DNA of 32,568 bases from Spirochaetes bacterium ADurb.BinA120. GTDB lineage: Bacteria > Spirochaetota > UBA4802 > UBA5368. Below, piece by piece: positions 1 through 8,545 of this stretch. The translations under genes and the position numbers were made by a program. The notes under the pieces were generated by a model. It had not been told where the DNA came from. It saw nothing but the letters and a program-made list of their open reading frames with translations, and made no database searches. The DNA lies in contig MVZN01000032.1 of assembly GCA_002069125.1 (NCBI GenBank), forward strand, positions 1-32,568, written 5' to 3'. Each line of letters starts with the position of its first letter. Position 1 is the first letter of the stretch.

Positions 1-64
1 GGCGACCGGCCCGTCGGCGGGCGGATAAACATAATTGCTGAATTTGCCAGTACTTACAATTTAT

Positions 65-98
65 GGGAATCTAAAAAACTTGATTTTTAGAGATTCCC
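65..98. repeat. Intergenic inverted repeat (hairpin)
   Basis: GGGAATCT at 65-72 pairs with AGATTCCC at 91-98, and the A-tract at 73-77 pairs with the T-tract at 84-88, leaving a two-base bulge. It lies in AT-rich DNA with no open gene, in the first 527 bases of the window. It could be the terminator of a gene left of the window or a repeat end. The sequence does not decide which. Confidence 0.4.
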
Positions 99-159
99 TG
101 AAAATAATCAGATCGTCAAGTCGTAATTAAAAGTCAATGGAATAACCAAACAGCCCATC

Positions 160-219
160 CACTCGCTCTCCCCCTATCCTTCCATCCAATCTTAATGGGA
201 GAGGGGGATGGGGATGAGG
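160..219. repeat. Possible REP-like intergenic repeat
   Basis: CTCTCCC near 165-171 can pair with GGGAGAG near 197-203, followed by a GGGGATGGGGATGAGG-type run. This resembles the short CTCTCCC/GGGAGAGGG dispersed repeats common between genes in many bacterial genomes. Only one copy is seen here, so membership of a repeat family is inference from general resemblance. Confidence 0.3.
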
Positions 220-389
220 TGATTAAGGCGCATGCCTCCTCGAGCCCGTCCAAGCACGACCTGGGCCGCAATGCCTGCTTTTATCCCACTTTTTTCGATT
301 GTATTGCCATAGGAAAAGATTTATAAAGGTATTAACCAAGAGCGGTCGCCCGGTTTTGTCGCCTTATCAAACTCAATCGTTATCTCAAT

Positions 390-429
390 TTTCGGTATGG
401 AAGGAGCGATCGACGGCGATACGCTGAAA
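390..429. repeat. Structured intergenic repeat, copy A
   Basis: TTTCGGTATGGAAG at 390-403 runs into GGAGCGA (403-409). A second copy of both blocks, in the same order, lies at 23728-23752. In both copies TTTCGGTAT is followed about 20-30 bases later by a near-complementary ATAC...GAAA arm (419-429 here), so each copy can fold into a hairpin. ATATTTAAAA follows in both (429-438 here). Both copies lie upstream of a promoter in non-coding DNA. Confidence 0.5.
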
Positions 430-471
430 TATTTAAAATTGGCAAAAACGGGTTCATAAACCGGTAAATTG

Positions 472-499
472 TTGACGGCTCCGGGGCATTCGATACTAT
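472..499 (+). promoter_or_regulatory. Sigma70-type promoter of the PLD-helicase gene
   Basis: TTGACG (472-477), a 16-base spacer and TACTAT (494-499) match the -35/-10 consensus well. Predicted transcription start is near 506, giving a short leader to the helicase start at 528-546. The rest of the 1-527 gap holds only the hairpins and repeats listed separately. Confidence 0.6.
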
Positions 500-527
500 C
501 CCGCCGACCTGTGTCCTAAGCCAACCC

Positions 528-3302
528 GTGAAAGGCTCCATGGCAATGCCATCCGATCCAAACGACAACCAACTCCGGCGCTACTTCGACGGCGGCGGCG
601 CGGCCCTCCGAGTGGTGAAAAACGCCCTCGACGGCGCGCGCGTTGTACGCATAGCCACAGCCTATTTCGAGCCCTCCGGCTACCAGGTCCTGCGCGAGAC
701 GCTTCGCGGAAAGGAGGTGCGCCTGCTCCTCGGGCGCCCCGACACCGGCGCCGACAAGATACGCGAGGTGATAGACGAGTTCTTTTCGGCGCTTGCCGGA
801 GGCCGTGTCGAGGAGCGCACCCGCGCGATGGAGGAGCTGTGCGCGGCCTTGGAGCGCGGCCTTTTTCAGGTGTCGGTCTCTACCGGCGAAGGTTCGCGCC
901 CATCCACCCTCGGCCCGCGCTATCTGCATCATCACGCCAAGGTCTATATGGCGGACCGCAAAAGCGCCGTTGTGGGCTCGTCCAATTTTACGTTCAACGG
1001 GCTGGTGACGAGCCGAGAGGCCGGAATCTCCCTTACCGATCCGGACGACGTGAGATATTTTGTCGAGCGCTTCGACCTGTATTACAAAAAGGCCGTTCCG
1101 GTCGCCGAAGAGCTCCTCGACCGCCTCAGGCTCTGGCTCCTCGTGTACCGCCCTTTCGACATCTACATGCGCTCGCTCATCGAGCTCTACGGGCTCCCTT
1201 CCGAGGCCGCCCGGGGAAGGCTTCCGGAGCTTGCGGGCTATCAGCGCCCGGTGGTGTCGCGCATCATCCGAAATTTCGAGGACTACGGGGGATGCATGCT
1301 CGTCGCGTCCACGGGCCTCGGAAAGACCATCATGGCGGCCCACGCCGTGGCCTATCTAAGGATGAAGGGACAAATAGATTCGGCCATTGTCCTCTGCCCG
1401 GCGGGGCTCAAGTCCATGTGGGGGCGCACAATGAGGGCGGCCCGGATATCGAGCGCCGAGTTCTCATACTACATCATCTCCATCGATGACTGGAAAAAAT
1501 ACAAGGATATAGGCATCCTCGAATACGAGCTAAGACACGCGGACGAAAAGACGGTAATAATACTCGACGAGAGCCATCACCTTCGAAACGCCGATAAAAG
1601 CGGCGAACTCAGAATGAGGAACAGGCGCATCGTGGATTCGGTGAGCCGCTCGGCGCGCGTGCTTCTGATGACCGCCACACCGTACAGCCGCAAGGTCGAC
1701 GATATCAACGATCAGCTCATGCTTCTGCCGCACTTCCAAAAGGAGGAGGGCCTTCTCGGTATGGAGGCGGCCATCCCTTGGAGCGTGGACAGCCCCGGGA
1801 GCCTTTCGGAGATACCGCCGGGCGTGGTGCTTACCGCCCCCAGCGTAGTTAAATACTTCAGCTCGCGCGATGGGGATGGAAACAGATTCGTGCTGTTCTC
1901 CGGAAACCAGAGGCGCTTTTTCCCCAGAAGGATGCACATTCGAAACATCAACTATTCAAACCCGGCCGACGACCTGCTGCTCGCGCTTCTCAAGAGCGGG
2001 CTTTTAAACAGGAGGACGGCCTCTTACGGCGAAGACGAGGCGCTGCTTTTCGATGATGCTCCGAACGGCGTCCGAAACCCCCTTTTCGAGGCGCACATCG
2101 TCCATCAGTTCTGCTCCTCCCTGCGTGAGGTGGACACCCTCCTCGGAAAGATGCAGGAGGAGGGGGGATTCTCGACCCTGCGGTTTGCAAGCCAGGCGGA
2201 GCTCTCCGAATACGTGCACGCGGCGCGCTGCGATCTGCATCCCCTCATCGCCGGCGGGCCGGGGCCCTGCGGGGACCCCAAGATAAGGGAGCTAATCGGG
2301 ATACTGCGTTCCTTCGAGGGTGAAAAGGCGGTAATCTTCTGCCATTACCGGGAAACGGCGCGCTATGTCGCCGACTGCCTGAGGCGATACGCGCCTCATC
2401 GCGCGGTGGAGACCACCGTCGAGCGAAAGCCGGACGAGATAGAGCAGATCCTGCGCCGTTTCGCGCCCGAGGCCAATACGATCGACATCTACTCGGACGA
2501 GGAAACGCCCATGATGGAGAGCGAGCCCATCGACGTGCTCGTCGCCACGGGCGCCATGTCGGAGGGGTTCAATTTCCAGGACGCCCGCCTGCTCATCAAC
2601 TTCGATCTGCCCTGGACCGTGCTGGTGCTGGCCCAGCGGATGGGGCGCATCCTCCGTCCCTGGCACGAGCCCCGTGACGTTTACATCTATAATCTCATCC
2701 CCTCGACGATGTCCAACGAGAGCATAGGCCACGCTCTCAACTGGAGGGAGCGGCTGTACGCTCGCAACAGGGAGTTCAGCTCCTTTGCCGACATACCGGT
2801 GATGGTGGAGCAGGGCTCCGAATTCGAGATGGTGGAGCTTGCCCGCTCCGTTAGCCGATTCGGGGATGCCGAGCTCGAGCTCGATGAAGTGTTCGATTTC
2901 ATAGAGAGGGCGGATCGGCTTCGAACCAGCGCGTTCATCGACGACCTGGCGGCGCTGTCGCCGGGCGATCTGGAAATCCTGCGCGGCCTTCCTGCCGGCA
3001 TAAGGAGCGCCAAAAAGGCCCCTGTAAAGTCCACGGCCCTGTACGCGCTCTTCGCGTACAGGGACCGCGTATATCCGGCGCTCTTCGGGCCGGGGGGGGA
3101 TGTCCTCATGGACAATGACCGGATGGACGAGATAATGAATCTCATCCGATCGACAACGGACGAGGAGGCCTGCCGCGCGCCGGAGGATCCCGACGGGATG
3201 GACCTGTGGCTCGCGCGCTCGCGAAACACCTGGGCGGCGGCGCGAAAGGTCATGCCGGAGGACATAGAGGTCCTGTGCTGGATGGCGCTGGTTCCCGGTT
3301 AG
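528..3302 (+). CDS. PLD-nuclease/SF2 helicase fusion protein
   Basis: Predicted 924-residue two-part DNA (or RNA) processing enzyme. The N-terminal part carries a phospholipase-D-type HKD signature, HHHAK near residue 134 followed by SSNFT, as in PLD-superfamily nucleases. The rest is a superfamily 2 helicase: Walker A TGLGKT (about 262-267), DESH box (about 346), TATP motif III (about 381), and a C-terminal helicase domain with the arginine-finger motif QRMGRILRP (about 703). GTG at 528 opens the frame; ATG at 540 or 546 with GAAAGG just upstream are equally plausible starts. No methylase, specificity or second defence gene flanks it; ispD lies convergent downstream. PLD-helicase fusions are known in repair and phage-defence settings, so a stand-alone defence role is possible but is inference. 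Confidence 0.85.
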   Translation: MKGSMAMPSDPNDNQLRRYFDGGGAALRVVKNALDGARVVRIATAYFEPSGYQVLRETLRGKEVRLLLGRPDTGADKIREVIDEFFSALAGGRVEERTRAMEELCAALERGLFQVSVSTGEGSRPSTLGPRYLHHHAKVYMADRKSAVVGSSNFTFNGLVTSREAGISLTDPDDVRYFVERFDLYYKKAVPVAEELLDRLRLWLLVYRPFDIYMRSLIELYGLPSEAARGRLPELAGYQRPVVSRIIRNFEDYGGCMLVASTGLGKTIMAAHAVAYLRMKGQIDSAIVLCPAGLKSMWGRTMRAARISSAEFSYYIISIDDWKKYKDIGILEYELRHADEKTVIILDESHHLRNADKSGELRMRNRRIVDSVSRSARVLLMTATPYSRKVDDINDQLMLLPHFQKEEGLLGMEAAIPWSVDSPGSLSEIPPGVVLTAPSVVKYFSSRDGDGNRFVLFSGNQRRFFPRRMHIRNINYSNPADDLLLALLKSGLLNRRTASYGEDEALLFDDAPNGVRNPLFEAHIVHQFCSSLREVDTLLGKMQEEGGFSTLRFASQAELSEYVHAARCDLHPLIAGGPGPCGDPKIRELIGILRSFEGEKAVIFCHYRETARYVADCLRRYAPHRAVETTVERKPDEIEQILRRFAPEANTIDIYSDEETPMMESEPIDVLVATGAMSEGFNFQDARLLINFDLPWTVLVLAQRMGRILRPWHEPRDVYIYNLIPSTMSNESIGHALNWRERLYARNREFSSFADIPVMVEQGSEFEMVELARSVSRFGDAELELDEVFDFIERADRLRTSAFIDDLAALSPGDLEILRGLPAGIRSAKKAPVKSTALYALFAYRDRVYPALFGPGGDVLMDNDRMDEIMNLIRSTTDEEACRAPEDPDGMDLWLARSRNTWAAARKVMPEDIEVLCWMALVPG

Positions 3303-3518
3303 CCCTAAAGGGGACGCTGTCGGTCCCAGAGGAGGCCTCACTCCGCCCGACCCCCGCAAGCCTCGAATCGATCTCCCCGCCGCCTGCACGCCGAATGAAT
3401 GCTTTTTAAAAACAGATGAGGGAATGCTTATAGCGCCTTTTAAGATGCCGGAAGGATCGGTGCGCCGCTTCAATCCGGGCGGGGTCGACCGCGTAGATTG
3501 GACGACCGTTCAATAGCG

Positions 3519-4241
3519 TTAAGCGTTTGGAGACCCGCCTTCGCCTTCCGGCTCGATCCCTTCGGCATAGGAGCGCGCCACCGCAAGATCGAAGGCGGTG
3601 GTTATCTTGATGTTCCGGGACTCGCCCGGGACGATCCTCACCCGATGGCCGGCGTCGAGCGCCAGTCGGACGTCGTCGGTGGCCGAGTCGATTCCGGACT
3701 CGCGCGCCCGGATATGGGCTTCGCGTATGAGCCAGTGGCGAAAGCACTGCGGGGTCTGGGCGTAGTAAAGGCTTTCCCGTGATGGTATGGCGCGCACAAA
3801 ACCGTCGGAGCCCTCGGCGACCGTGTCCGTCGCGCGGACGTAGACCGCTGCCGCGCCGTGAGCTCGCGCCTCCTCAACGCACTCGAATATCGTTTCGCGC
3901 GCGATGAACGGTCGTGCGGCGTCGTGGATAAGCACGATGTCGTCCCTTTCGTACGGGAGGGCCGAAAGCCCGTTCCACGACGAGCCCTGTCGCGTCGGGC
4001 CGCCCGGCGTCACGGCGCACACCAGGTTGCGCCCGTATCTCGCGGCGATGGACTCCATCCGGGCGAGCATGTCCTTCGGGCCGACCAGCACCATGCCCGC
4101 AAGGCCTTCCACCGAGGCGAAGGTCTCCACGGACCAGGCGATGACGGGCCTTCCGGCGAGGTCCAGGAACTGTTTAGGCTCACCGGCGCCTACCCGCTCC
4201 CCCCGTCCCCCCGCGAGGATGATGGCGTAGATCGAGCTCAT
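3519..4241 (-). CDS. ispD: 2-C-methyl-D-erythritol 4-phosphate cytidylyltransferase
   Basis: Transfers CMP from CTP to methylerythritol phosphate, the third step of the non-mevalonate isoprenoid pathway in the cytoplasm. The 240 residues match the family length. The CTP-binding signature is intact: ILAGGRGERVGAGEPKQF near residues 8-25, with the conserved Arg and the Lys of PKQ. HDAARPF lies at 106-112, the T-R-Q-x-S segment near 83-87, and a C-terminal K-I-T-T-x-x-D-L motif is present. No ispF follows it, unlike the common ispDF pair. The gene converges on the helicase gene across about 215 bases in which no clear terminator was found. No strong Shine-Dalgarno precedes the ATG. Family assignment is firm. 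Confidence 0.95.
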   Translation of the reverse strand: MSSIYAIILAGGRGERVGAGEPKQFLDLAGRPVIAWSVETFASVEGLAGMVLVGPKDMLARMESIAARYGRNLVCAVTPGGPTRQGSSWNGLSALPYERDDIVLIHDAARPFIARETIFECVEEARAHGAAAVYVRATDTVAEGSDGFVRAIPSRESLYYAQTPQCFRHWLIREAHIRARESGIDSATDDVRLALDAGHRVRIVPGESRNIKITTAFDLAVARSYAEGIEPEGEGGSPNA

Positions 4242-4325
4242 GTGTTTGAATTAAATCTCATCGATAAAAAATAAAACGGCTTTTCACCCGAAGTCGGTAT
4301 CCTTATATCGTAAATGATTAAAAAT

Positions 4326-4408
4326 CTTGTTGCATAACTGGCCGGGAGAGCCCTTTTCCCCCCGCCTGCGGCGGGGGAACGTCGATCATCCCAAGTTTGG
4401 CAACAAAT
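4326..4408. repeat. Small intergenic element with imperfect terminal inverted repeats
   Basis: The left end CTTGTTGCATAACTGG (4326-4341) is mirrored by CCAAGTTTGGCAACAAAT (4392-4409): GCAACAA is the complement of TTGTTGC and the flanking bases partly match. Inside is a GC hairpin, TTCCCCC(C)GCC/GGCGGGGGAA at 4356-4379, with no T-tract, so it is not a typical terminator. The same end motif CTTGTTGCrTAwCTG bounds the longer element at 18224-18436, suggesting one family of non-coding mobile remnants. The rest of the 4242-4519 gap shows nothing else. Confidence 0.4.
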
Positions 4409-4519
4409 TTAAAGATTATACCGATTTTTTCAATCCATAATCGATGAGCCGAAAAGTGACCCCATATAAAAAATTGGCCAAGTCAATATACCGGCCCAAA
4501 TGATCGGACTTGTAAGCCG

Positions 4520-5989
4520 CTACTTTCTGGCCCACTTGAGCCCCACCGTCTCTCGAAGCACCCGTATGTCATCCCCGGTAACGAGCAATGACATGACCGC
4601 AACGGCGTAGAGCGCGCTTATGACCAGAAAAGAGGCCAAAAAGTGAATGCGAGAAAGAAGCGTGATGTGCAGCGCGTACAGCCCCATCGTGATCAGGCCG
4701 AGCTTTACGTATGCCATGAAGGTGCGGTACAGGCGTACATATCGCTTTCGATAGAGGAAGAGGTACATGGCGAAAAACGCAAGCGCCCAGGCGGCAACCA
4801 TAGCAGCCGCCGCTCCCTCGGCCCCAAAGGGTGGAATGAGAGAGAGGCAGGCGACGAGGCTGAAGACGGCCGACGTCGCCTGTATGCGAGCCAACACTGG
4901 CTGCATGTCCAGGGACTGAATGATCGCTCCGGCCACCGTAAATACGAAGGGCACTCCGAAGGCGCTTATTCGCAGCACTCCTGTCGAGGCGGCGTAGTGC
5001 CCGCCAAAGACGAGCATGACAAGATCGTTTGAATAGAAAAAGAGGACTATAAAAATATAGAAGGAGAGCATTGCGTAGAGCCTGGCGTAGATGTCGTGGG
5101 CGAACTGGAATTTTTCCCGCTCTTCCGGGTACGGGCAGCGGTACAGATATGGCAGAAGCACACGGTTGAGGTTCGATGGAATGAAAAATAGCGATGAGAA
5201 GAAAAGATAGCCTCCGGTGAAAAGCCCGGCCGGAGTGGTGCCGCGTAAAAGCGAGAGTATGGGAACCGTGGCGTTCTGCGAGATGTTGCCGGAGATCGTC
5301 CCCAGCGTGAAGGGAAGGGTCGTTTTAAAAAAAGAGGCCAGGTCCGCGGATTTCCATCGCGGCCGAAAATACCGAAGGGTAAGCGCGCCGACCACGGCAA
5401 TATAGAGGATCGCGGTCACGGCCCGCACCCAGGCAAGGGCGAAATAATCGTATTGTAGAAGAACGACGCATATCGTTCCGGCAAGCACCGTGAAAGAGAA
5501 GGAGGAGTTGAAAAACGAGCTCAAAAAAAAGCGCTCCTTCGCGTCGAAAAGGGCGTAAAAGCCGCTTAGAAATACGTTTCCCACGCGCGCTATCCCCAGG
5601 ACCAGAGCGAGATATGCCGTATTCCGGTTGTATCCGGTAAAATACAGGGCCAGGGCCAACAGGCCGTACGCGGCCGCGGACAGGAGCAGCCTCATCTCGA
5701 TGGCGGCGGCGAAATGCGAGCGCTCGCTTTCGGGCTCGAGGCTTACCGAGCGCACCAGCGCCTCCGCGGAGCCCATATCGGCGAAGATGGAAAAAAAGGT
5801 GGCGAAGGCGAGGGCCGATGTGTATTCGCCGAAATGCGCGGGACCGAGGTAACGCGCCGTGATGACGGATATTACGAAGAAGGCAAGCTTGTCGAATACC
5901 GTGGCCGCGTTCGCGGCCACGGAATGGGCGAAAACCCTCGACTTTGGCGCCGAGGGCTTTCTGATGGAAAGGCGCTTCTTGAGTGTCAC
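4520..5989 (-). CDS. Polysaccharide flippase (Wzx/MOP superfamily)
   Basis: A 489-residue integral membrane protein with about 12-14 hydrophobic segments spread over its whole length, an N-terminal basic stretch and the pattern of O-antigen/teichoic-acid type flippases. Characteristic features are the TARYLGPAHFGEY segment near residues 42-54, then alternating helices with a loop rich in aromatic and basic residues. It probably moves a lipid-linked saccharide across the inner membrane. The start is a GTG with CAGGAA upstream. No glycosyltransferases lie beside it, so the substrate cannot be inferred. The gene downstream on the same strand is ispD, 278 bases away with a repeat element between them, so an operon is unlikely. 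The superfamily is fairly sure, the precise role is not. Confidence 0.8.
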   Translation of the reverse strand: MTLKKRLSIRKPSAPKSRVFAHSVAANAATVFDKLAFFVISVITARYLGPAHFGEYTSALAFATFFSIFADMGSAEALVRSVSLEPESERSHFAAAIEMRLLLSAAAYGLLALALYFTGYNRNTAYLALVLGIARVGNVFLSGFYALFDAKERFFLSSFFNSSFSFTVLAGTICVVLLQYDYFALAWVRAVTAILYIAVVGALTLRYFRPRWKSADLASFFKTTLPFTLGTISGNISQNATVPILSLLRGTTPAGLFTGGYLFFSSLFFIPSNLNRVLLPYLYRCPYPEEREKFQFAHDIYARLYAMLSFYIFIVLFFYSNDLVMLVFGGHYAASTGVLRISAFGVPFVFTVAGAIIQSLDMQPVLARIQATSAVFSLVACLSLIPPFGAEGAAAAMVAAWALAFFAMYLFLYRKRYVRLYRTFMAYVKLGLITMGLYALHITLLSRIHFLASFLVISALYAVAVMSLLVTGDDIRVLRETVGLKWARK

Positions 5990-6108
5990 CAGGTTTCCTG
6001 CCTGTGGGACATAATAGCCGGAGCCCGCGGAAAATCAAGGAAAAGAGGGCTCTTTTCATTTACAAGGGAGATGGAGCGAAGGAGGGCTCCTGTCCATAAA
6101 AATAATAC

Positions 6109-6136
6109 TTGATGTCGGTTCCGGTTGTGATATAAT
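6109..6136 (+). promoter_or_regulatory. Sigma70-type promoter of the GTPase-module operon
   Basis: TTGATG (6109-6114), a 16-base spacer and a perfect TATAAT (6131-6136). Transcription would start near 6143, giving a leader of about 55 bases to the ATG at 6199, which has GAAAGGG (6185-6191) at ideal spacing. It drives the winged-helix/BON/OmpA gene and probably the GTPase and phosphatase genes that follow in the same direction. Confidence 0.7.
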
Positions 6137-6198
6137 TTTTTGGATGTTGTCCGCTTACAGAGATGGGCTTTATTGCGTTACAGCGAAAGGGCTTGCGG

Positions 6199-7947
6199 AT
6201 GAGGAAAGAGATAGATATTAGGGCGCTCAAGCGGATCGACGAGCTTGACAACCCGTACTTACGCCACTTCGTGAGAAGGCACAACCTGGACGACAGGGAG
6301 GCCCTTGCGCTCGGCGTGCTCATGGAGCAGACCGATCACATGCGGCTTGCCATAAGGACCAGCTATTCCATGATCGCCCGCGATGTCGGCGTCTCCACCA
6401 GCGAGGCATACCGCCTTGTACAGGCCCTCCACCGCCGTCGGATACTCGAGTCGCGCACGGATGGCGAGCTGATCAGAATCGCCTTTTATCCCATCAAGGA
6501 GACGGTCGACGAGATCCGGCTGGCTTACAAAAACGCGCGCCGGCTCGATGTTGTTGAAGGAGATCTTCGGACCATTAAAGGCAGGGACTATCTGCCGCGT
6601 GCGGACCTGTTCGACGATATCTATCCCCTTATGGGCTCGCTCATCGCCAGGAAAATGTCCGAGGCGCTCCGCTCCCTGGCCCACTACATCGATAAAAGGC
6701 TCGAGGCCGCCACAAGCCTTCGCCTGTGGCGCTATCGCGTCCGCTCGCGTATAAGCGGCGTTCCGGCCGGCGAGCTCATGCTGCGGGACACTCTTCCATT
6801 CATCGTCGAGGAGCTCTTTATTATCGAAAAGAAGAGCGGTATTCTCATGGCGCACCATTCCCGAAAGGCCGAAGGCGAGGTGGACCGCGACCTTGTAAGC
6901 GGCATGCTGACCGCCATAAGGGATTTCGTAAAGACCTCGTTCAAAAAGAAGCGAGAAGACGAGGTGGACGAGATAGCGTACGGTGAAGCCCGTATCCTGA
7001 TACGCGCCGAGCCCTACTTCTACGCCGCGTTTGTAGTCACCGGTAATCCCGATATCGAGTTCAACCTCGAAATGGACCGGTTCGCCCTCGAGCTGCATCG
7101 CGCGAATCGGTCCCTTGTGCGTTCTTTCAACGGTGATATGGATTCGCTCGAACCCCTGCGCGCTCCGGTAAGGGGGTTCGTCGAGCGCTTCAGCACCCTT
7201 CCCTCCGAGGAACGCGAGGGCGGCGCTTCTCTCAGGAGCCTTAAACGCGCCGGAGCGGTCGTGGCGGTTCTTTTAATATGCCTCCTGGGGCTTGCGATTT
7301 ATCATTCATGGAACGACGCCCGGATTCGAAAGCTCACCATCGCAAGGCTTGCCGGGACCCTGCCGGTCCATATGTACGATGTCGAACTCAAGGTGGGCCG
7401 GGGCGTGGTTACGGCCACGGGAATGGCCTCGTCGGAGGACATAGTGCGGCGCCTGGGGGATGCGCTGGCCTCCACGCCCGGGGTAAAGGGGGTGGACAAC
7501 CGGGTCCTTGTGGTCGATATCGAACGGATAAGCCGGTTTCGCGGGGAGATGGAAACTATAAGGAAGCGCATGGACGCGGTATTGCTGGCCCAGACCAGGG
7601 AGGAGCTCGAAAAGATAGTTATACGCTTTCCAATTAACGTGGCCGAGCTGGGAAAGGAACAGGATTTTCTGGTCAAACGGATATATGAAATAATCAGGCA
7701 CCATCCGGCCGCGCATTTGGACGTGGTCGCCTTTGCGGACAAAACCGGGAGCTTCGAGATAAACAAGTCGCTGGCCGAACGAAGGGTGGCGGCGGTGCGC
7801 GCCGGGCTTATAGCCAGGGGAATCGAGCCCTCGAGGGTGCATCCGTTTCCCTTCGATCCCGCCCTGATAGAGTCGGATCCCCGAATGGCGGCGCATCTCG
7901 ATGAGCGGGGCATAATGATATTCGCCCGAATGGCTGAAGAGGAATAG
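6199..7947 (+). CDS. Membrane protein: winged helix, roadblock/longin-like, TM, BON and OmpA domains
   Basis: 582 residues in an unusual order. Residues about 35-100 look like a winged helix-turn-helix (SYSMIARDVGVSTSEAYRLV). About 198-315 resemble a roadblock/longin-type domain (IIEKKSGILMAHHS, then DRDLVSGMLTAIRDFV), a fold that binds small GTPases. One TM helix lies at 351-368 behind a basic flank, placing the N-terminal part in the cytoplasm. About 380-440 form a BON domain (VVTATGMASSEDIVRRL), and about 470-578 an OmpA-like C-terminal domain that would touch peptidoglycan. ATG 6199 is preferred for its Shine-Dalgarno; ATG 6163 is in frame but has a poor one. The Ras-like GTPase begins only 22 bases after the stop, so a functional pair is likely. 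The DNA-binding and GTPase-partner roles are inference; BON and OmpA calls are firmer. Confidence 0.75.
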   Translation: MRKEIDIRALKRIDELDNPYLRHFVRRHNLDDREALALGVLMEQTDHMRLAIRTSYSMIARDVGVSTSEAYRLVQALHRRRILESRTDGELIRIAFYPIKETVDEIRLAYKNARRLDVVEGDLRTIKGRDYLPRADLFDDIYPLMGSLIARKMSEALRSLAHYIDKRLEAATSLRLWRYRVRSRISGVPAGELMLRDTLPFIVEELFIIEKKSGILMAHHSRKAEGEVDRDLVSGMLTAIRDFVKTSFKKKREDEVDEIAYGEARILIRAEPYFYAAFVVTGNPDIEFNLEMDRFALELHRANRSLVRSFNGDMDSLEPLRAPVRGFVERFSTLPSEEREGGASLRSLKRAGAVVAVLLICLLGLAIYHSWNDARIRKLTIARLAGTLPVHMYDVELKVGRGVVTATGMASSEDIVRRLGDALASTPGVKGVDNRVLVVDIERISRFRGEMETIRKRMDAVLLAQTREELEKIVIRFPINVAELGKEQDFLVKRIYEIIRHHPAAHLDVVAFADKTGSFEINKSLAERRVAAVRAGLIARGIEPSRVHPFPFDPALIESDPRMAAHLDERGIMIFARMAEEE

Positions 7948-7969
7948 CCGTGTTCGAACGATTCAATCA

Positions 7970-8494
7970 ATGGCATGGAATGGTGGCCCCTTGCTGATAC
8001 AAAAAAAAATCTGCCTCCTGGGCGATTTTGCGGTCGGGAAAACGAGCCTTATACGGAGATTCGTGTATAATGAGTTCAGCGAAAGCTACCTCACCACCAT
8101 AGGGGTGCACATTACAAAAAAGGAGATACTCTTGGGCGGTGACAGGCTTGTGTTGATCATCTGGGACCTGGCAGGCAACGACGGCTTTCAAAAAACCGCC
8201 GCCTCCTATCTCGCGGGCGCGGCCGGGGCCATATTCGTGGGCGATCTCAGCCGCTCCGAAACCATGAGCGGCATTCCTTCACAGATGCGCATGTTCGAAG
8301 AGTCCAATCCCGGTTCGCCGGGTGTAATCGTTTTCAACAAGACCGATCTCCTGCCGGGCCCGGTGAACCCAATGCAAACATCACGCGAGGCCGGAATACC
8401 GGAGGGCGCGCCGGTATTTTTAACGAGCTGCAAGACGGGAGAGAACGTTGGGAGCGTGTTCGACTCCCTCGCCGGACTGATCCTGGGACGATAA
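7970..8494 (+). CDS. Ras/Rab-like small GTPase
   Basis: A single-domain GTP-binding protein of 174 residues, the size of eukaryotic Ras/Rab proteins. All G-motifs are visible: G1 GDFAVGKT (18-25), the switch-I threonine in YLTTIG (40-45), G3 DLAGN (66-70), G4 NKTD (123-126) and G5 TSCKTG (152-157). The residue after the G3 glycine, glutamine in Ras/Rab (DTAGQE), is Asn70 here, which suggests slow intrinsic hydrolysis and need of a partner. No lipid-anchor cysteine tail is present. The true start may be TTG at 7991, since homologues tend to begin just before QKKICLLGD; a run of nine A follows that point. It sits between the roadblock/OmpA protein and a PP2C phosphatase, implying a signalling switch. 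Confidence 0.88.
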   Translation: MAWNGGPLLIQKKICLLGDFAVGKTSLIRRFVYNEFSESYLTTIGVHITKKEILLGGDRLVLIIWDLAGNDGFQKTAASYLAGAAGAIFVGDLSRSETMSGIPSQMRMFEESNPGSPGVIVFNKTDLLPGPVNPMQTSREAGIPEGAPVFLTSCKTGENVGSVFDSLAGLILGR

Positions 8495-8545
8495 GATGAA
8501 TAAACCGGCCTCCATTTCAAAGCGCCGGCGCGCGAGTGTCCCATC

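Noticed and set aside
380-568. Small minus-strand frame covering repeat copy A
   Set aside because: No Shine-Dalgarno, overlaps the helicase promoter and start, and copy B of the repeat has no matching frame.
516-1343. Long minus-strand open frame under the helicase
   Set aside because: It is the shadow of a high-GC gene in another frame: composition is odd, no family motif is visible, and the plus-strand helicase explains the region.
2292-3473. 393-codon minus-strand frame under the helicase 3' end
   Set aside because: Overlaps well-supported helicase motifs on the other strand, has no start signal and no recognisable domain.
4356-4379. GC hairpin as a terminator for the flippase or ispD
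   Set aside because: No T-tract on either strand and it lies upstream of ispD rather than directly after a stop; better read as part of the repeat element.
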